Origin: Zygaena filipendulae
Taxonomy: Eukaryota; Arthropoda; Insecta; Lepidoptera; Zygaenidae
DNA length: 64,000 bases
Direction: 5' to 3'
Assembly: GCA_907165275.2 (NCBI GenBank)
Contig: CAJRBF020000012.1
Coordinates: 124,001-188,000, forward strand
In this document: piece by piece, positions 30,801 to 42,467 of the stretch
How the letters are laid out: every line of letters begins with the position of its first letter
Position numbering within the stretch: the first letter of the stretch is position 1
The notes under the pieces: generated by a model
The model's database searches: none
Seen by the model: only the letters and a program-made list of their open reading frames with translations
Told to the model about the DNA's origin: nothing
Translations under genes and position numbers: made by a program

Positions 30801-33800
30801 TTAAATTTCAAATATACAACTGTGAGATTCTGACATTTTTATGTCAGTTCTGGCCTCATTAGAGCATGTCATCGACAGATTTAGTCATGTTGCTTACAAT
30901 AGAAAAGAGTTCCCGTCTTTGACTGCGCTCAATAAAAAAATACGATTTTTTTAAATTTCAAATATACAACTGTGAGATGCTGACATTTTTATGTCAGTTC
31001 TGGCCTCACTAGAGCATGTAATCGACAGATTTAGTCACGTTGGTTACTATCGAATAGAATTCCCATCTCTGACTGCGCTCACTAAAAAATTACGATTTTT
31101 TTAAATTTCAAATATACAACTGTGAGATGCTGACATTTTTATGTCAGTTCTGGCTTCATAAGAGCATGTAATCGACAGATTTAGTTATGTTGCTTACAAT
31201 TGAAAAGAGTTCCCATCTCTGACTGCGCTCAATAAAAAAATAAGATTTTTTTAATTTTCAAATATATAACTGTGAGATGCTGACATTTTTATGTCAGTTC
31301 TGGCCTCATTAGAGCATGCAATCGACAGACTTAGTCATGTTGCTTACAATAAAAAAGAGTTCCCGTCTTTGACTGCGCTCAATAAAAAAATACGATTTTT
31401 TTAAATTTCAAATATACAACTGTGAGATGCTGACATTTTTATGTGAGTTCTGGCTTCATAAGAGCATGTAATCGACAGATTTAGTTATGTTGCTTACAAT
31501 TGAAAAGAGTTCCCATCTCTGACTGAGCTCAATAAAAAAATAAGATTTTTTTAAATTTCAAATATACAACTGTGAGATGCTGACATTTTTATGTCAGTTC
31601 TGGCTTCATTAGAGGATGTAATTGACAGATTTAGTCATTTTGCTTACAATCGAAAAGAGTTCCCGTCTCTGACTGTTTTCAATAAAAAAATTAAAAAATT
31701 TTAAATTTCAAATATACAACTGTGAGATGCTGACATTTTTATGTCAGTTCTGACCTCATTAGAGCATGTAATCGACAGATTTAGTCACGTTGCTTACTAT
31801 CGAAAAGAGTTCCCATCTCTGACTGCGCTCAATAAAAAAATACGATTTTTTTAAATTTCAAATATACAACTGTGAGATGCTGACATTTTTATGTCAGTTC
31901 TGGCCTCATTAGTGCATGTAATCGACAGATTTAGTCACGTTGCTTACTATCGAAAAGAGTTCCCATCTCTGACTGCGCTCAATAAAAAATACGATTTTTT
32001 TTTATTTCAAATATACAACTGTGAGATGCTGACATTTTTATGTCAGTTCTGGCTTCATAAGAGCATGTAATCGACAGATTTAATCACGTTGCTTACTATC
32101 GAAAAGAGTTCCCATCTTTGACTGCGCTCAATAAAAAAATACGATTTTTTTAAATTTCAAATATACAACTGTGAGATGCTGACCTTTTTATGTCAGTTCT
32201 GGCTTCATTAGAGCATGTAATCGACAGATTTTGTCATGTTGCTTACTACTGAAAAGAGTTCCCATCTCTGACTACGCTCAATAAAAAAATACGATTTTTT
32301 TAAATTTCAAATATACAACTGTGAGATGCTGACATTTTTATGTCAGTTCTTGCTTCATTAGAGCATGTTATCGACAGATTTAGTCATTTTGCTTACAATC
32401 AAAAAGAGTTCCCGTCTCTGACTGTTTTCAATAAAAAAAAAAAGGATTTTTTAAATTTTAAATAAACAACTGTGAGATGCTGACATTTTTATGTCAGTTC
32501 TGGCCTCATTAGAGAATTTAATCGACAGATTTAGTCGAGTTGCTTACTATCGAAAAGAGTTCCCATCTCTGACTGCGCTCAATAAAAAAATACGATTTTT
32601 ATTAAATTTCAAATATACAACTGTGAGATGCTGACATTTTTATGTCAGTTCTGGCCTCATTAGTGCATTTAATCGACAGATTAAGTCACGTTGCTTACTA
32701 TCGAAAAGAGATCCCATCACTGACTGCGCTCAATAAAAAAATACGTTTTTTTTTTTTTATTTCAAATATACAACTGTGAGATGCTGACATTTTTATGTCA
32801 GATCTGGCCTCATTAAAGCATGTAATCGACAGACTTAGTCACGTTGCTTACTATCGAAAAGAGTTCCCATCTCTGACTGCGCTCAATAAAAAAATAGGAT
32901 TTTTTTAAATTTCAAATATACAACTGTGAGATGCTGACATTTTTATGTCAGTTCTGGCCTCATTAAGGCATGTAATCGATAGATTTGGTCACGTTGCTTA
33001 CTATCGAAAAGAGTTCCCATCTCTGACTGCGCTCAATAAAAAAATACGTTTTTTTTTTATTTCAAATATACAACTGTGAGATGCTGACTTTTTATGTCAG
33101 TTCTGGCCTCATTAGAGCATGTAATCAACAGACTTAGTCATGTTGCTTACAATAGAAAAGAGTTCCCGTCTTTGACTGCACTCAATAAAAAAATACGATT
33201 TTTTTAAATTTCAGTCATATAACTGTGAGATGCTGACATTTTAATGTCAGTTCTGGCCTCATTAGAGCATCTAATCTACAGATTTAGTTATTTTGCTTAC
33301 AATCGAAAAGAGTTCCCGTCTCTGACTGAGCTCAATAAAAAAATACAATTTTTTTTTAATTTCTAATATACAACTGTGAGATGCTGACATTTTAATGTCA
33401 GTTCTGGCCTCATTAGAGCATGTAATCGACAGATTTATTCATGTTGCTTACTATCGAAAAGAGTTCCCGTGTCTGACTGTTTTCAATAAAAAAATACGAT
33501 TTTTTTAAATTTTAAATATACAACTGTGAGATGCTGACATTTTTATGTCAGTTCTGGCCTCATTAGAGCATGTAATCGACAGATTTAGTCACGTTGCTTA
33601 CTATCGAAAAGAGTTCCCATCTCTGACTGCGCTTAATAAAAAAATACGATTTTTTTAAATTTCAAATATACAACTGTGAGATGCTGACATTTTTATGTCA
33701 GTTCTGGCCTCATTAGTGCATGTAATCGATAGATTTAGTCACGTTGCTTACTATCGAAAAGAGTTCCCATCTCTGAGTGCGCTCAATAAAAAAATACGAT

Positions 33801-35131
33801 TTTTTTTATTTCAAATATACAACTGTGAGATGCTGACATTTTTATGTCAGTTCTGGTCTCATTAGAGAATTTAATCGACAGATTTAGTCACGTTGCTTAC
33901 TATCGAAAAGAGTTCCCATCTCTGACTGCGCTCAATAAAAAAATACGATTTTTTTAAATTTCAAATTACAACTGTGAGATGCTGACCTTTTTATGTCAGT
34001 TCTGGCTTCATTAGAGCATGTAATCGACAGATTTAGTCATTTTGCTTACAATCAAAAAGAGTTCCCGTCTCTGACTGTTTACAATAAAAAAAAAAGGAAT
34101 TTTTAAATTTTAAATAAACAACTGTGAGATGCTGACATTTTTATGTCAGTTCTGGCCTCATTAGAGAATTTATTCGACAGATTTAGTCACGTTGCTTACT
34201 ATCGAAAAGAGTTCCCATCTCTGACTGCGCTCAATAAAAAAATACGATTTTTATTAAATTTCAAATATACAACTGTGAGATGCTGACATTTTTATGTCAG
34301 TTCTGGCCTCATTAGTGCATGTAATCGACAGATTTAGTCACGTTGCTTACTATGGAAAAGAGTTCCCGTCTTTGACTGCGCTCAATAAAAAATACGATTT
34401 TTTTAAATTTCAAATATACAACTGTGAGATGCTGACATTTTTATGTCAGTTCTGGCCTCTTTAGAACATGTAATCGACAGACTTAGTCACGTTGCTTACT
34501 ATCGAAAAGAGTTCTCATCTCTGACTGCGCTCAATAAAAAAATACGAATTTTTTAAATTTCAAATATACAACTGTGAGATGCTGACATTTTAATGTCAGT
34601 TCTGGCCTCATTAGAGCATGTAATCGACAGATTTAGTCACGTTGCTTACTATCGAAAAGAGTTCCCATCTCTGACTGCGCTCAATAAAAAATACGATTTT
34701 TTTTAATTTCAAATATACAACTGTGAGATGCTGACATTTTTATGTCAGTTCTGGCCTCATTAGAGCATGTAATCGACAGACTTAGTCATGTTGCTTACAA
34801 CAGAAAAGAGTTCCCGTCTTTGACTGCAGTCAATAAAAAAATACGATTTTTTTAAATTTCAAACATATAACTGTGAGATGCTGACATTTTTATGTCAGTT
34901 CTGGCCTCATTAGAGCATCTTATCAACAGATTTAGTTATTTTGCTTACAATCGAAAAGAGTTCCCGTCTCTGACTGAGCTCAATAAAAAAATACTATTTT
35001 TTTAAATTTCAAATATACAACTGTGAGATGCTGACATTTTTATGTCAGTTCTGGCCTCATTAGAGCATGTATTCGACAGATTTAGTCATTTTGCTTACAA
35101 TCAAAAAGAGTTCCCGTCTTTAACTGTTTTC
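21820..35131 (+). repeat. 150-bp satellite array, left arm (about 89 monomers)
   Basis: Monomers begin AACTGTGAGATGCTGACAT and repeat every 150 bp (for example 23471, 23621, 23771, 23921). Each holds a hairpin CTGACAT-TTTT-ATGTCAG, an AGTTCCC(A/G)TCTCTGACTG segment and an A-run/T-run pair around ACG. Monomers diverge toward both edges. The array stops mid-monomer at 35131 against a truncated BEL pol. No coding potential. Confidence 0.97.
22871..31418 (+). repeat. Higher-order repeat: 12-monomer unit with 10- and 13-mer variants
   Basis: Marker variants recur in fixed order. The AATCGATAG...TTGCTCACAACTG monomer recurs near 23661, 25460, 26960, 28760 and 30706. Full units start at 23471, 25270, 26770, 28569 and 30518, giving lengths 1799, 1500, 1799 and 1949 bp, or 12, 10, 12 and 13 monomers. 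Partial units lie on both sides (four monomers from 22871, six from 30518). The 10-mer lacks the two monomers with TTAGTTACGTTG and CAGCAAAGAGTG. Confidence 0.92.
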
Positions 35132-36406
35132 TGATTTAATGGCAATGTAAGGGCTGGATCGCAAACCGTAGGTGTTTGTGTTCAATTCGTAGGTTATAAG
35201 GGGATCAGATGGGGATTCTCTCCACAGGATCAATTGGAACCGCCTATCTTCTGGGTGAACCCAGGTCATACGAAACATCATACGGATGTCAGCAACAAAT
35301 ACGACTGCATGTCGTCTAAAATTAAGGAGTATGTGGGTTATATCTCGCTGGAGCTTAGGTCCGCTATGCAGGCAATCATTCAGTGAGACGCCGGTTGAGG
35401 TCTTACAGCTACCATCAAAAACGACCCGTATCTTTTCGGTGTTGCCTGATTTGAAGACACCCTGATGGGGGATAAAATAATGTTCTGCCGAAGGGGCATT
35501 GGAAGGGGATGGGGACATATGGTTGAGAGTAATATATTCACGCATAAAGGCAATATATTTCTCCTTTAGCTTGGGGTTAGTTTGTAGGCGTTTTTCCAAA
35601 TTCAAGAAGCGTCGCTGTGCAGTGGTACGAGAGTCACCTAGAAAAGGGCGAGTTGAAAGAAAAGGGAGTCTCACTGTGAAAGTGCCATCAGGATTCCTTA
35701 TCGTAGTAGCTGCAAAGAGTTCCTCACATTCAATTTGTGCGGGGTCAGGAGGGCAATGCTCAGGAGTCTCTTCAACCTTCCAAAACCGTTCAACCGCTTG
35801 GGATAAGGAAAGACCTGTCATTGCAGGTTTTAGTACAGGGAGGTTTGGAATGGGACCCGATATAACATAGCCAAATACCGTTGAAATGGCAGTAAGACCG
35901 TTGGGCAGTAATTCTAAGACCAAAGAACCAAGAATAGCGCCAAAAACATCGGCACCCAGGAGTACATCAATTTCACTAGGTAGGTGGAAGGAAGGGTCCG
36001 CAAGGGGCAGCCGACTTGTCAGTGAGGTGATGGATTCAGGTAACTCGAGCTCGGGATGGGTGCCTGCCATGGTATCCATAACCACAGCTGAGGTGGTGAC
36101 TATTGGAGAGGGGGAGTTGATAGGTTTAAAGGTAAGGAGGATAGTACCACGCACTGGTAAAGGAGTGGCACTGCCGATACCACGAAGAGGAGTAGAGGAT
36201 GGGGAAGGGGATGTGTTCATACGCGACACGGCAAGACTAGTGGTTACTATACATCCCTGCGCTCCAGTATCACAAAGGGCTCGCGCTTCTATAAAATAGC
36301 CTGAGGACGTTTGAACATGGATGAGGGCTGTAGGGAGGAGGACTAGGTTAGGTTCAATAAGGAGGTGGGGATGACAGACGTAAGGTGGGGACCGATACTC
36401 CGCTAG
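35132..36406 (-). pseudogene. BEL-D Pol N-terminal part: aspartic protease and start of RT, truncated
   Basis: Continues the gag frame directly after a TAG (36409-36407), so gag and pol are one frame interrupted by that stop. The protease has ALCDTGAQ near 36270 and LLGADVFG further on, as in BEL/Pao. RT begins with RVVFDGSCKT, SLNDCLHSGP and ADIRMMF; the catalytic YVDD box would lie beyond the break. The frame leaves BEL sequence at about 35132 (after RSSPYIAIK) and enters satellite DNA, stopping at 35120. The annotated-looking start at 36229 is GTG and internal. Confidence 0.88.
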
Positions 36407-36961
36407 CTATTGTTGACTCTCTGGGTGAGAGTCGACATAACTAGGGTGGAGATGAGAGTTAGCATGAGATAGGGGATTGTTTAAGTTCGGTCTACGTGTG
36501 GGAAGAGGGGAAGGGGAGCGACTATTAGAGCGGTGGTTGGGTGAATACCGCGTGCGGGAGGAGTAAGAGTTGTTAGGAGGCGTATAAGATGATCTTGGAG
36601 GAGAAGAACGAGGTGATCGATGTGGAGAGGAACGAGGGGATCGGATACCCCCGCCCGTGCGAGGAGGTGATAAGCGTCTGGGAGGAGACTCAAGGGGCTG
36701 CCTAAAGGATACGGTACGAGAGGGGGAGTATACAGGTTGGCGGGGATCATTAAAACACAATAAAGAATGGTGAGAAGCACGTTGACAAGTGGAGCAACGG
36801 TAGTCACGGGGACATGAGGCGATATTGTGTTTATCCAAGCAGCGGTAACATAATCTAGAGGTTTTCACAAAATCTGAGCGATCTCGAGGCGACATGCGTA
36901 AAAACTGGGAGCACTGACGAAGATAATGGGATCCACTGGCACACATCAAGCATCTGGGCAT
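36407..36961 (-). pseudogene. gag: BEL-D Gag C-terminal part with three zinc-knuckle-type motifs
   Basis: Starts at the LINE junction. CLMCASGSHYLRQC is a clean CX2CX4HX4C knuckle, followed by CYRCLDKHNIASC and CSTCQRASHHSLLC, the cysteine/histidine triplet of BEL/Pao gag. A Ser/Pro/Arg-rich tail of about 100 residues ends at TAG 36409-36407. It would bind element RNA. The N-terminal two thirds of the same gag lie at 47500-48537 beyond the nested insertions. Confidence 0.85.
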
Positions 36962-36962
36962 A

Positions 36963-36964
36963 GT

Positions 36965-36995
<31 letters not shown>

Positions 36996-37000
36996 TTAGG
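36963..37000 (-). repeat. TTTA/TAAA microsatellite tail
   Basis: About nine TTTA units forming the 3' tail of the LINE on the minus strand. Confidence 0.9.
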
Positions 37001-37099
37001 AATAGTACACAGCTCAAAATAATAATAATAAGTACATTTTTTTTGTACATTAAGAAGGCCAATTACGACTATCCAACAAAAAATTGCAATTCCTTACTA

Positions 37100-37380
37100 A
37101 ATACTGGTACAAATCAACAAGTGACACGTTCTTATCCATTATCATGTCACACCATACATCAATCATACCACATCATATCGTATCTTATCACAACAATTCA
37201 CGTCATATCCTACCATGCCATTCCTATACAATACAATACCACACCATACCGCATTCCTCCCTACCATACAATACCACAATCCAGACCATATCTCGTCCTC
37301 CATACCCAATCATTACGTATCATACCGCATCACGTCATACCCACTATGCTATATTACAGTACGTTACATTATAATATTAC
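37100..37380. repeat. Degenerate ATACC/CATAC low-complexity tract
   Basis: Irregular repeats of CATACC, CATATC and ATACCA. Open frames here (37084-37374, 36926-37522) are products of low complexity. Probably part of the LINE 3' UTR. Confidence 0.7.
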
Positions 37381-37479
37381 TAAATCAAAACTAAAACTAC
37401 AATCTAAATCGCACGCGTGTGTAATATACAACATTATTACACAACTCCGTGAATCCTCACATTACAAACGAGAATTCCT

Positions 37480-37830
37480 ATATGGTTGTCTGTCTGCCAC
37501 CCCCCCGCGCAAAAACTACTGAACGGACTTTGAAGAACATTACAATAATATAGTTTTACAATACCGATTACAATAATACAGCTTACGCATACATCAGAAC
37601 AACACATAGTGTTCCCTTTTTTTTTTATCCCGGAACTCCCGCGGGAGCTCCGAAACCAACGCGGGTGAAAATGAGTTAATTATTTTTTGGCATACTACAC
37701 GCCGTCAGCGGCACAAAGAAGGACACAAGGAACCCCCCACCCCGGAAATCCCGCGAGATCCCCGAAATCAAATCAAAGCGGGCGAAACCGCAGGAAACAG
37801 CCAGTCACATATACAGAATGTTGTTTTGGT
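37480..37830 (+). repeat. RTE-type LINE or derived SINE 3' fragment
   Basis: Contains ACTGAACGGACTTTGA, CAGAACAACACATAG, TTTTATCCCGGAACTCCCGC and GCGGGCGAAACCGC...AAACAGC, phrases I recognise from 3' regions of RTE-like repeats abundant in Lepidoptera. Recognition is from memory; no coding part. Confidence 0.5.
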
Positions 37831-38520
37831 CAGCAACGCGCGTAACGGAGGTAGTAATATAACTAATATGGGTTCTAAAAAAAATATAAAAAAAAAATAT
37901 TTTTTATAATTCGGAACATTATTTAAAAGAAAATCTCTGCACAAGATATCTAAAAATGTTTACATTAAATGGTAATTGGTAAAGCCTTAGCGCGTAGACT
38001 AGAGCTACGACATCTACGCGCTACGAGCAGCTACATCGCGCGTCGCGTCGTCGCCGGTACCTACTTAGGTAGGTACCTACTTTTGCACAAACGTTTTACC
38101 TATTTAGATCACGGTAAGTAAACAACACATTTTAGACTCTCTTTCCCTCCATACTTTACTGGGCTTAGGACCGGCAAAGGAACTGAATAATTTAGAAATT
38201 ATTAAATTAGAAATGACATTTTTATCCATTAATAATATCCATTAAAGTTCTATGGCGCTGTTATTAAGTACCTTTGGCGTATTTAAAAAGGTGAACGAAC
38301 TTATTTACAATCATTAAACGTGATTTACAAATTATTGATTACACATAACACGAAGTCTTCTAAAAGTTTTTTTTATTTACACTGATTTTACGTTAACGGT
38401 TTATCTGTTCAGTGTCTACCGCGTTGCGCGATGCACACAGAAGCACGACATCGCAAATTGTCTTTTAATCACGATAAAACAGTTTCATTCTTCGTAATCA
38501 CTTCTAAAGCGTTCAGTATC
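37831..38520. other. Unassigned AT-rich sequence
   Basis: No ORF or repeat with a recognisable identity. Includes a CGCG-rich patch near 38030-38060 (TAGGTAGGTACC direct repeats at 38070-38090). Confidence 0.4.
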
Positions 38521-38539
38521 TCTTGTTTTAATGTGTCGG

Positions 38540-38935
38540 CGTATTCGTCATGCGTACCACTTTACGTCACCCCACAAATAAAAGTCCAATTGAGTTAGAT
38601 CGGGTGAACGTGGTGGCCACGGTATGGGTCCACCTCTTCCTATCCAACGATCACCAAACTCCGATGTTAAATGGTCAATGCCAAAGCTTCGCCCAGCATC
38701 CCAGGTAGGTATTCGCGCGCGGCTGCGCACGAAAGTAGGTATTCAAGGACTGCATCTTGAACATTAACAGGGAGCCCAGATTGACCTCTACCTGTTGTGT
38801 GACGAGGTGTAGCGAATGTTACCCATTCCCTGAGACTAAAAACAACAGTCCTTATGGTGTAACGAGTTTCACTTGGACGAGTTGAAAACGTCGCACTCCA
38901 CTCGGCCACACTATTCGCTTCATCTTCGCTATTAC
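38540..38935 (-). pseudogene. DNA transposase relic (helix-turn-helix + DDE-end), deleted and frameshifted
   Basis: Two overlapping frames. The N-terminal one (38909-38667) resembles the helix-turn-helix domain seen in many insect Tc1/mariner-like transposase ORFs (WSATF..RPS..TI). The C-terminal one (38730-38548) ends in RWIGRGGPIPWPPRSPDLT, the region around the last catalytic Asp of such transposases. The central domain is missing and the frame changes near 38700, so it is a relic. Confidence 0.6.
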
Positions 38936-39019
38936 TAAATACTCAATAAATCGTAAATTTCACTATTGGTTAATCCTGCGAACGACCGAGCCATTTTAGC
39001 ATAGAAACAACGCACGCGC

Positions 39020-39250
39020 AATAGCCGCGGCTGTGGGAGGCAGACTGGCTGGCGCCTGGCGCTGGCCGCTGGCGCTAGCGCCGGCGGGCGGGGGTGGCAC
39101 ATCGCCGCGCCCCCCGGCCCCCGCCGCCCGCCCGCCCCGCCGCATTCGCCCGCGTTCCCACCGAGGCGGGGTGTATGTAGGTACTATGTACGTAGGTACT
39201 ATTGCATGCCATATGATGCGCGCCGCGCCGCGCGGTCAACGACCGGTAGC
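39020..39250. other. GC/CpG-rich island
   Basis: Strongly GC-rich (repeated CGCC, GGCGGG, CCCGCC) inside AT-rich DNA; includes TAGGTACTATG direct repeats near 39178-39200. May be the promoter of a lost element. The ORF here (39033-39254) is compositional. Confidence 0.5.
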
Positions 39251-39395
39251 GTAGGCTCGCCCGCTTGTATAAACAAAATAAATAATTTTTTCGGATTTTC
39301 CTTGAAAAAATAATTATTTTTTTTTATATTTTTTTTGACATCAGTATCGTTAGTACAACCACCTCTGTGACGGGCGTTGTTGACCAAAACAACAG

Positions 39396-39475
39396 CTTGT
39401 ATATATATATATATATGTATATATACACACATACATACATGTGTATATATACATACACATACACACAAATATATT
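39396..39475. repeat. TA/CATA microsatellite
   Basis: TATATATA run followed by CACACATACATACATG and further CATA/TACA repeats. Confidence 0.85.
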
Positions 39476-39549
39476 CAATGAAACTACCGATACATTAATA
39501 CAATTATAACTACAAATCCCATTTATTTATTTTATTTATTATTATAGTT

Positions 39550-39752
39550 AACTAGCCGTGCCCAGCGGATCCACCCGCGGCAACCCCGGAGTCCCCGCCG
39601 GAACCCCGGGACAAAAAGGCACCCCACGCCCCCCCGCATCACCGACAACGTGTATGCCAAATTTCACTCAAATCCGCCCAGCCGCTCCCGCACGATTGAG
39701 TAACAAACATCCAAACATCCACACATTCACATTTATAATATCAGTAGGATAG
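39550..39752 (+). repeat. SINE/RTE-like dispersed repeat fragment
   Basis: Begins CTAGCCGTGCCCAGCGGATC and ends ATTTATAATATCAGTAGGAT, with GCCAAATTTCACTCAAATCC inside. These words are typical of very common lepidopteran dispersed repeats. The 64-codon ORF is not a gene. Confidence 0.5.
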
Positions 39753-39848
39753 TTGGATTACAATGGTGACCGTGAAACTAATTACAACAATAGTAACAAT
39801 AATAATAATAATACCCACATCACTTCATTTAAATTGGTTTAAATTGGT

Positions 39849-40279
39849 TCATTTAAATTGGTCGTTATTATCCGGGTCATAAAAGTGACGTTTAATGTTA
39901 CCCTGAAACTGTGCTTTGGAGCCAAGAAAAGGATCAAGGTAGCCAAACCTTTCATTGTAGATTCTCGATAGTCTAGTAAATACTGAATTCTGACCGTAAT
40001 TGGTATGGTGTCGCGGGACGTGCAATAACTGGGTGTGCCTGGTGCGGCGAGGAGGAGCGCTCAGTGAGATCAGCTTGACAAGTTCGGGGCAGTCCAGGCG
40101 ACCACGGATGACGTCATATAATAACCCCATGTCCAAAACTTGTCGACGCTCCGCCAAAGTTAGAAGATTATAAGCACGACAAATCTCTTCATAACTGGCA
40201 TCGGCGCTTATTTTCCTACACCTAAAATTAAGAAATCGAACAAATTTTTTTTGTATACCTTCGATGCGATTAATATATA
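39849..40279 (-). pseudogene. LINE RT C-terminal part (downstream of BEL-C)
   Basis: Continues the frame of 46605-47500 exactly once BEL-C and one copy of its TATA duplication are removed. Encodes the basic C-terminal region of a Jockey/CR1-type ORF2 and ends in TGA at 39851-39849. The TTG at 40157 is not a start. Confidence 0.8.
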
Positions 40280-40808
40280 TGTCGGAGAATAACCATTTAC
40301 TTAGTTATTTTATAATTACTGATGCTAATTACTGATCTTGTGGACGTTATCGGGGTTCAATGCAAGCACAAATCAAGATATTCACTGTATATTATTGTTT
40401 TATTTATTTAACACAACAATCTAATAATTTACTATGATATTAATGATTAGCAAAACATTATTAAAGAATTTATATCCGAGCAGCAGGTTCGCGACACAGA
40501 TCTAACTTAGCCCAATGCAATGTAATTCCCACAATAATGATCCTCCTCGATCTCGCACCATCCTTCTTATAGTAACCCCTCTCCGGGCAACGTTAAGATC
40601 GCGCCTCGACCCTGCTCTAGGCTAGTCCTCTGCTCTCATTGGATATTTAAATGACGTGATACTGTAAATACAATCTCTGATTGGACGTGTATGACGTGGT
40701 ACTAAATACAATACAATGATTGTTAGAAAATAATAAGATTTACATAATGGCAAAGTACTTTTGGTTATAAAAAAACAATCAACTCGTTTCAAACTACTTC
40801 CTCCGACA
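40280..40808 (-). repeat. BEL-C 3' LTR (left)
   Basis: TGTCGG at 40280, CCGACA ending at 40808. About 0.6% different from 46075-46604. Confidence 0.88.
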
Positions 40809-41567
40809 CGGCCATTCTGACGCCTCACACGTCCTCGTGTGATGTTGTTTGACGAACAGTCACAGGCATCATCGTCATCTGTGAAAACAAAAACTAATTG
40901 GGTAACATAGTTCGGCCACTCCTGACAAAAATAAGGTGGTCGTTACAACTTTGGCGCAATAGCTTCATCTTTCATATAAATATTAAACACTGCCTCTGTA
41001 CCATCTCTCAAGAGCTCAAACGGAACTATGGCTACATCATTCTATGCAAGAAAATTGCAGAATCCTTGCTAATTCCTTTTACGATAACATTCGAAATTGG
41101 GTATTTTCCCTCTCAATGGAAAATTGCTAAAGTTATTACGCTGTCATTCCTTCAAGTCATAGACCATGTGCAATTCGGTTTTCGAGGATCCCATTAGACA
41201 TCACAGCACCTGAACTGACAGACTGTGACTGAACAGATTTCCCACAATCTCAACCTAGGTAACTCTACCGGAATGTTCCTATTAGACATTGAGAAGGCAT
41301 TTGGCACTGTGTGGCACGATGAGTTATTGCACAGGCTAGAAAATCCTTTTTAGTCTTGTAAAACTTATTCAGTCATATTTACAGGATCGCCTTTTTTTTT
41401 CAGTTAATGTCGGCACACATTCCTTAACCCTTTAGGGCCCTATCTTTTTCTCCTGTACATAAATGACATACCTAAACAACCTCATACACAACTCACAGGT
41501 TTCGCAGGCGACACAGCTTTATTTACATCATCTAAAGATATCGATCTTATTGTTCAACGTCTGCAAT

Positions 41568-42467
41568 CAGTGGTCTCGAACCTATCGATTTTTCGGTATT
41601 TCTACTGATATGGGCTCTGTTCTACTGAAATATCGAAATATTACGATTTTTCTGCGATTTCAGAGTATACATGAGAATTCTCCAGATTTTCCTACCGATT
41701 TTACACTTTTAAGTTGGCAACTCCTTTCATTTATTTTTATATCGAAGTTTGTAAACAAATAACCACTTGGGTACCATTGAAAAATTAAACCAATAAAAGG
41801 TTTAGACAATATTGATCCAAAAAAAATGTCAAAATTGGCAAAACTGCTTCGATAGTTCTTATGAGTAGGCTCTTTCCCATTCAGAGCATATGAGTAGGCT
41901 CTTTCCCATTCAGAGCAATGATTTTCAGGAAATTGATACAGGCATTTTAAGAAATTGTGAACAAATCAAAACATTTCCTGATGATGTATAACTATTTTGG
42001 GATGAAGTAAGTTTACTAAAGCGTGGCGATGAAACTCAAATGTTTCCTTTGTTGTCTAATTTCATCTTTAATACTTTATCATTTCCCCATTCACCCGCTA
42101 ACGTCGAATGCATATTTTCACACATAAATCTTTTGAAAACAAGACAGCGAAATAGGCTGTCTACTGAATCAATCACTGATCCATCACATGCAAAACGACT
42201 CTTTAATACAGCTAATTGTTATGATTCCGAAATTAATTCAAAGATGACCGCGGCTATGGTCAAAGAATATTGGTTTAAAAAAAATTATACTCAAGTATGA
42301 TTGTCTTAAGTTGTCTGTAAGTTTTTTTTTTTTTTTTTTTTCAATAAATAAACGAATTTGATTGAATATTGTATTTAATTTTCAAATACCGATTTTGGGT
42401 ACAAATACTTATATCGATTTTAGCTGGCAACTCTACCGATCTCGCTCTATGACGTTCGAGGTCACTT
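41568..42467 (+). mobile_element. Deleted hAT DNA transposon
   Basis: 900 bp. Left end CAGTGGTCTCGAACC, right end GTTCGAGGTCACTT, an imperfect terminal inverted repeat of hAT type. Flanked by 8-bp TCTGCAAT (41560-41567) and TCAGCAAT (42468-42475), one mismatch. Interrupts the Jockey relic. Contains a 31-bp local duplication (about 41852-41913) and a C-terminal transposase piece. Confidence 0.78.
42025..42300 (+). pseudogene. hAT transposase C-terminal dimerisation domain remnant
   Basis: An 86-codon frame with LSFPHSPANVECIFSHINLLKTRQRNRLSTES, the hAT dimerisation motif (compare the family pattern PHSxAxVERxFSxxNLxKTxxRNRL). Earlier catalytic parts are missing. ATG 42040 is internal. Confidence 0.8.

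Noticed and set aside
21820..35131. Regular repeats resembling a CRISPR array
   Set aside because: Units are 150 bp and similar along their full length, with no unique spacers, and the DNA is eukaryotic. It is satellite DNA.
35499..36299. Two + strand ORFs (123 and 137 codons)
   Set aside because: Antisense shadows of the BEL-D protease/RT frame on the minus strand.
36926..37522. 198-codon + strand ORF
   Set aside because: Covers a TTTA microsatellite and a CATACC low-complexity tract; repetitive composition, no domain.
39033..39254. 73-codon ORF in GC-rich DNA
   Set aside because: Composition-driven open frame (Pro/Ala/Arg/Gly rich), no domain.
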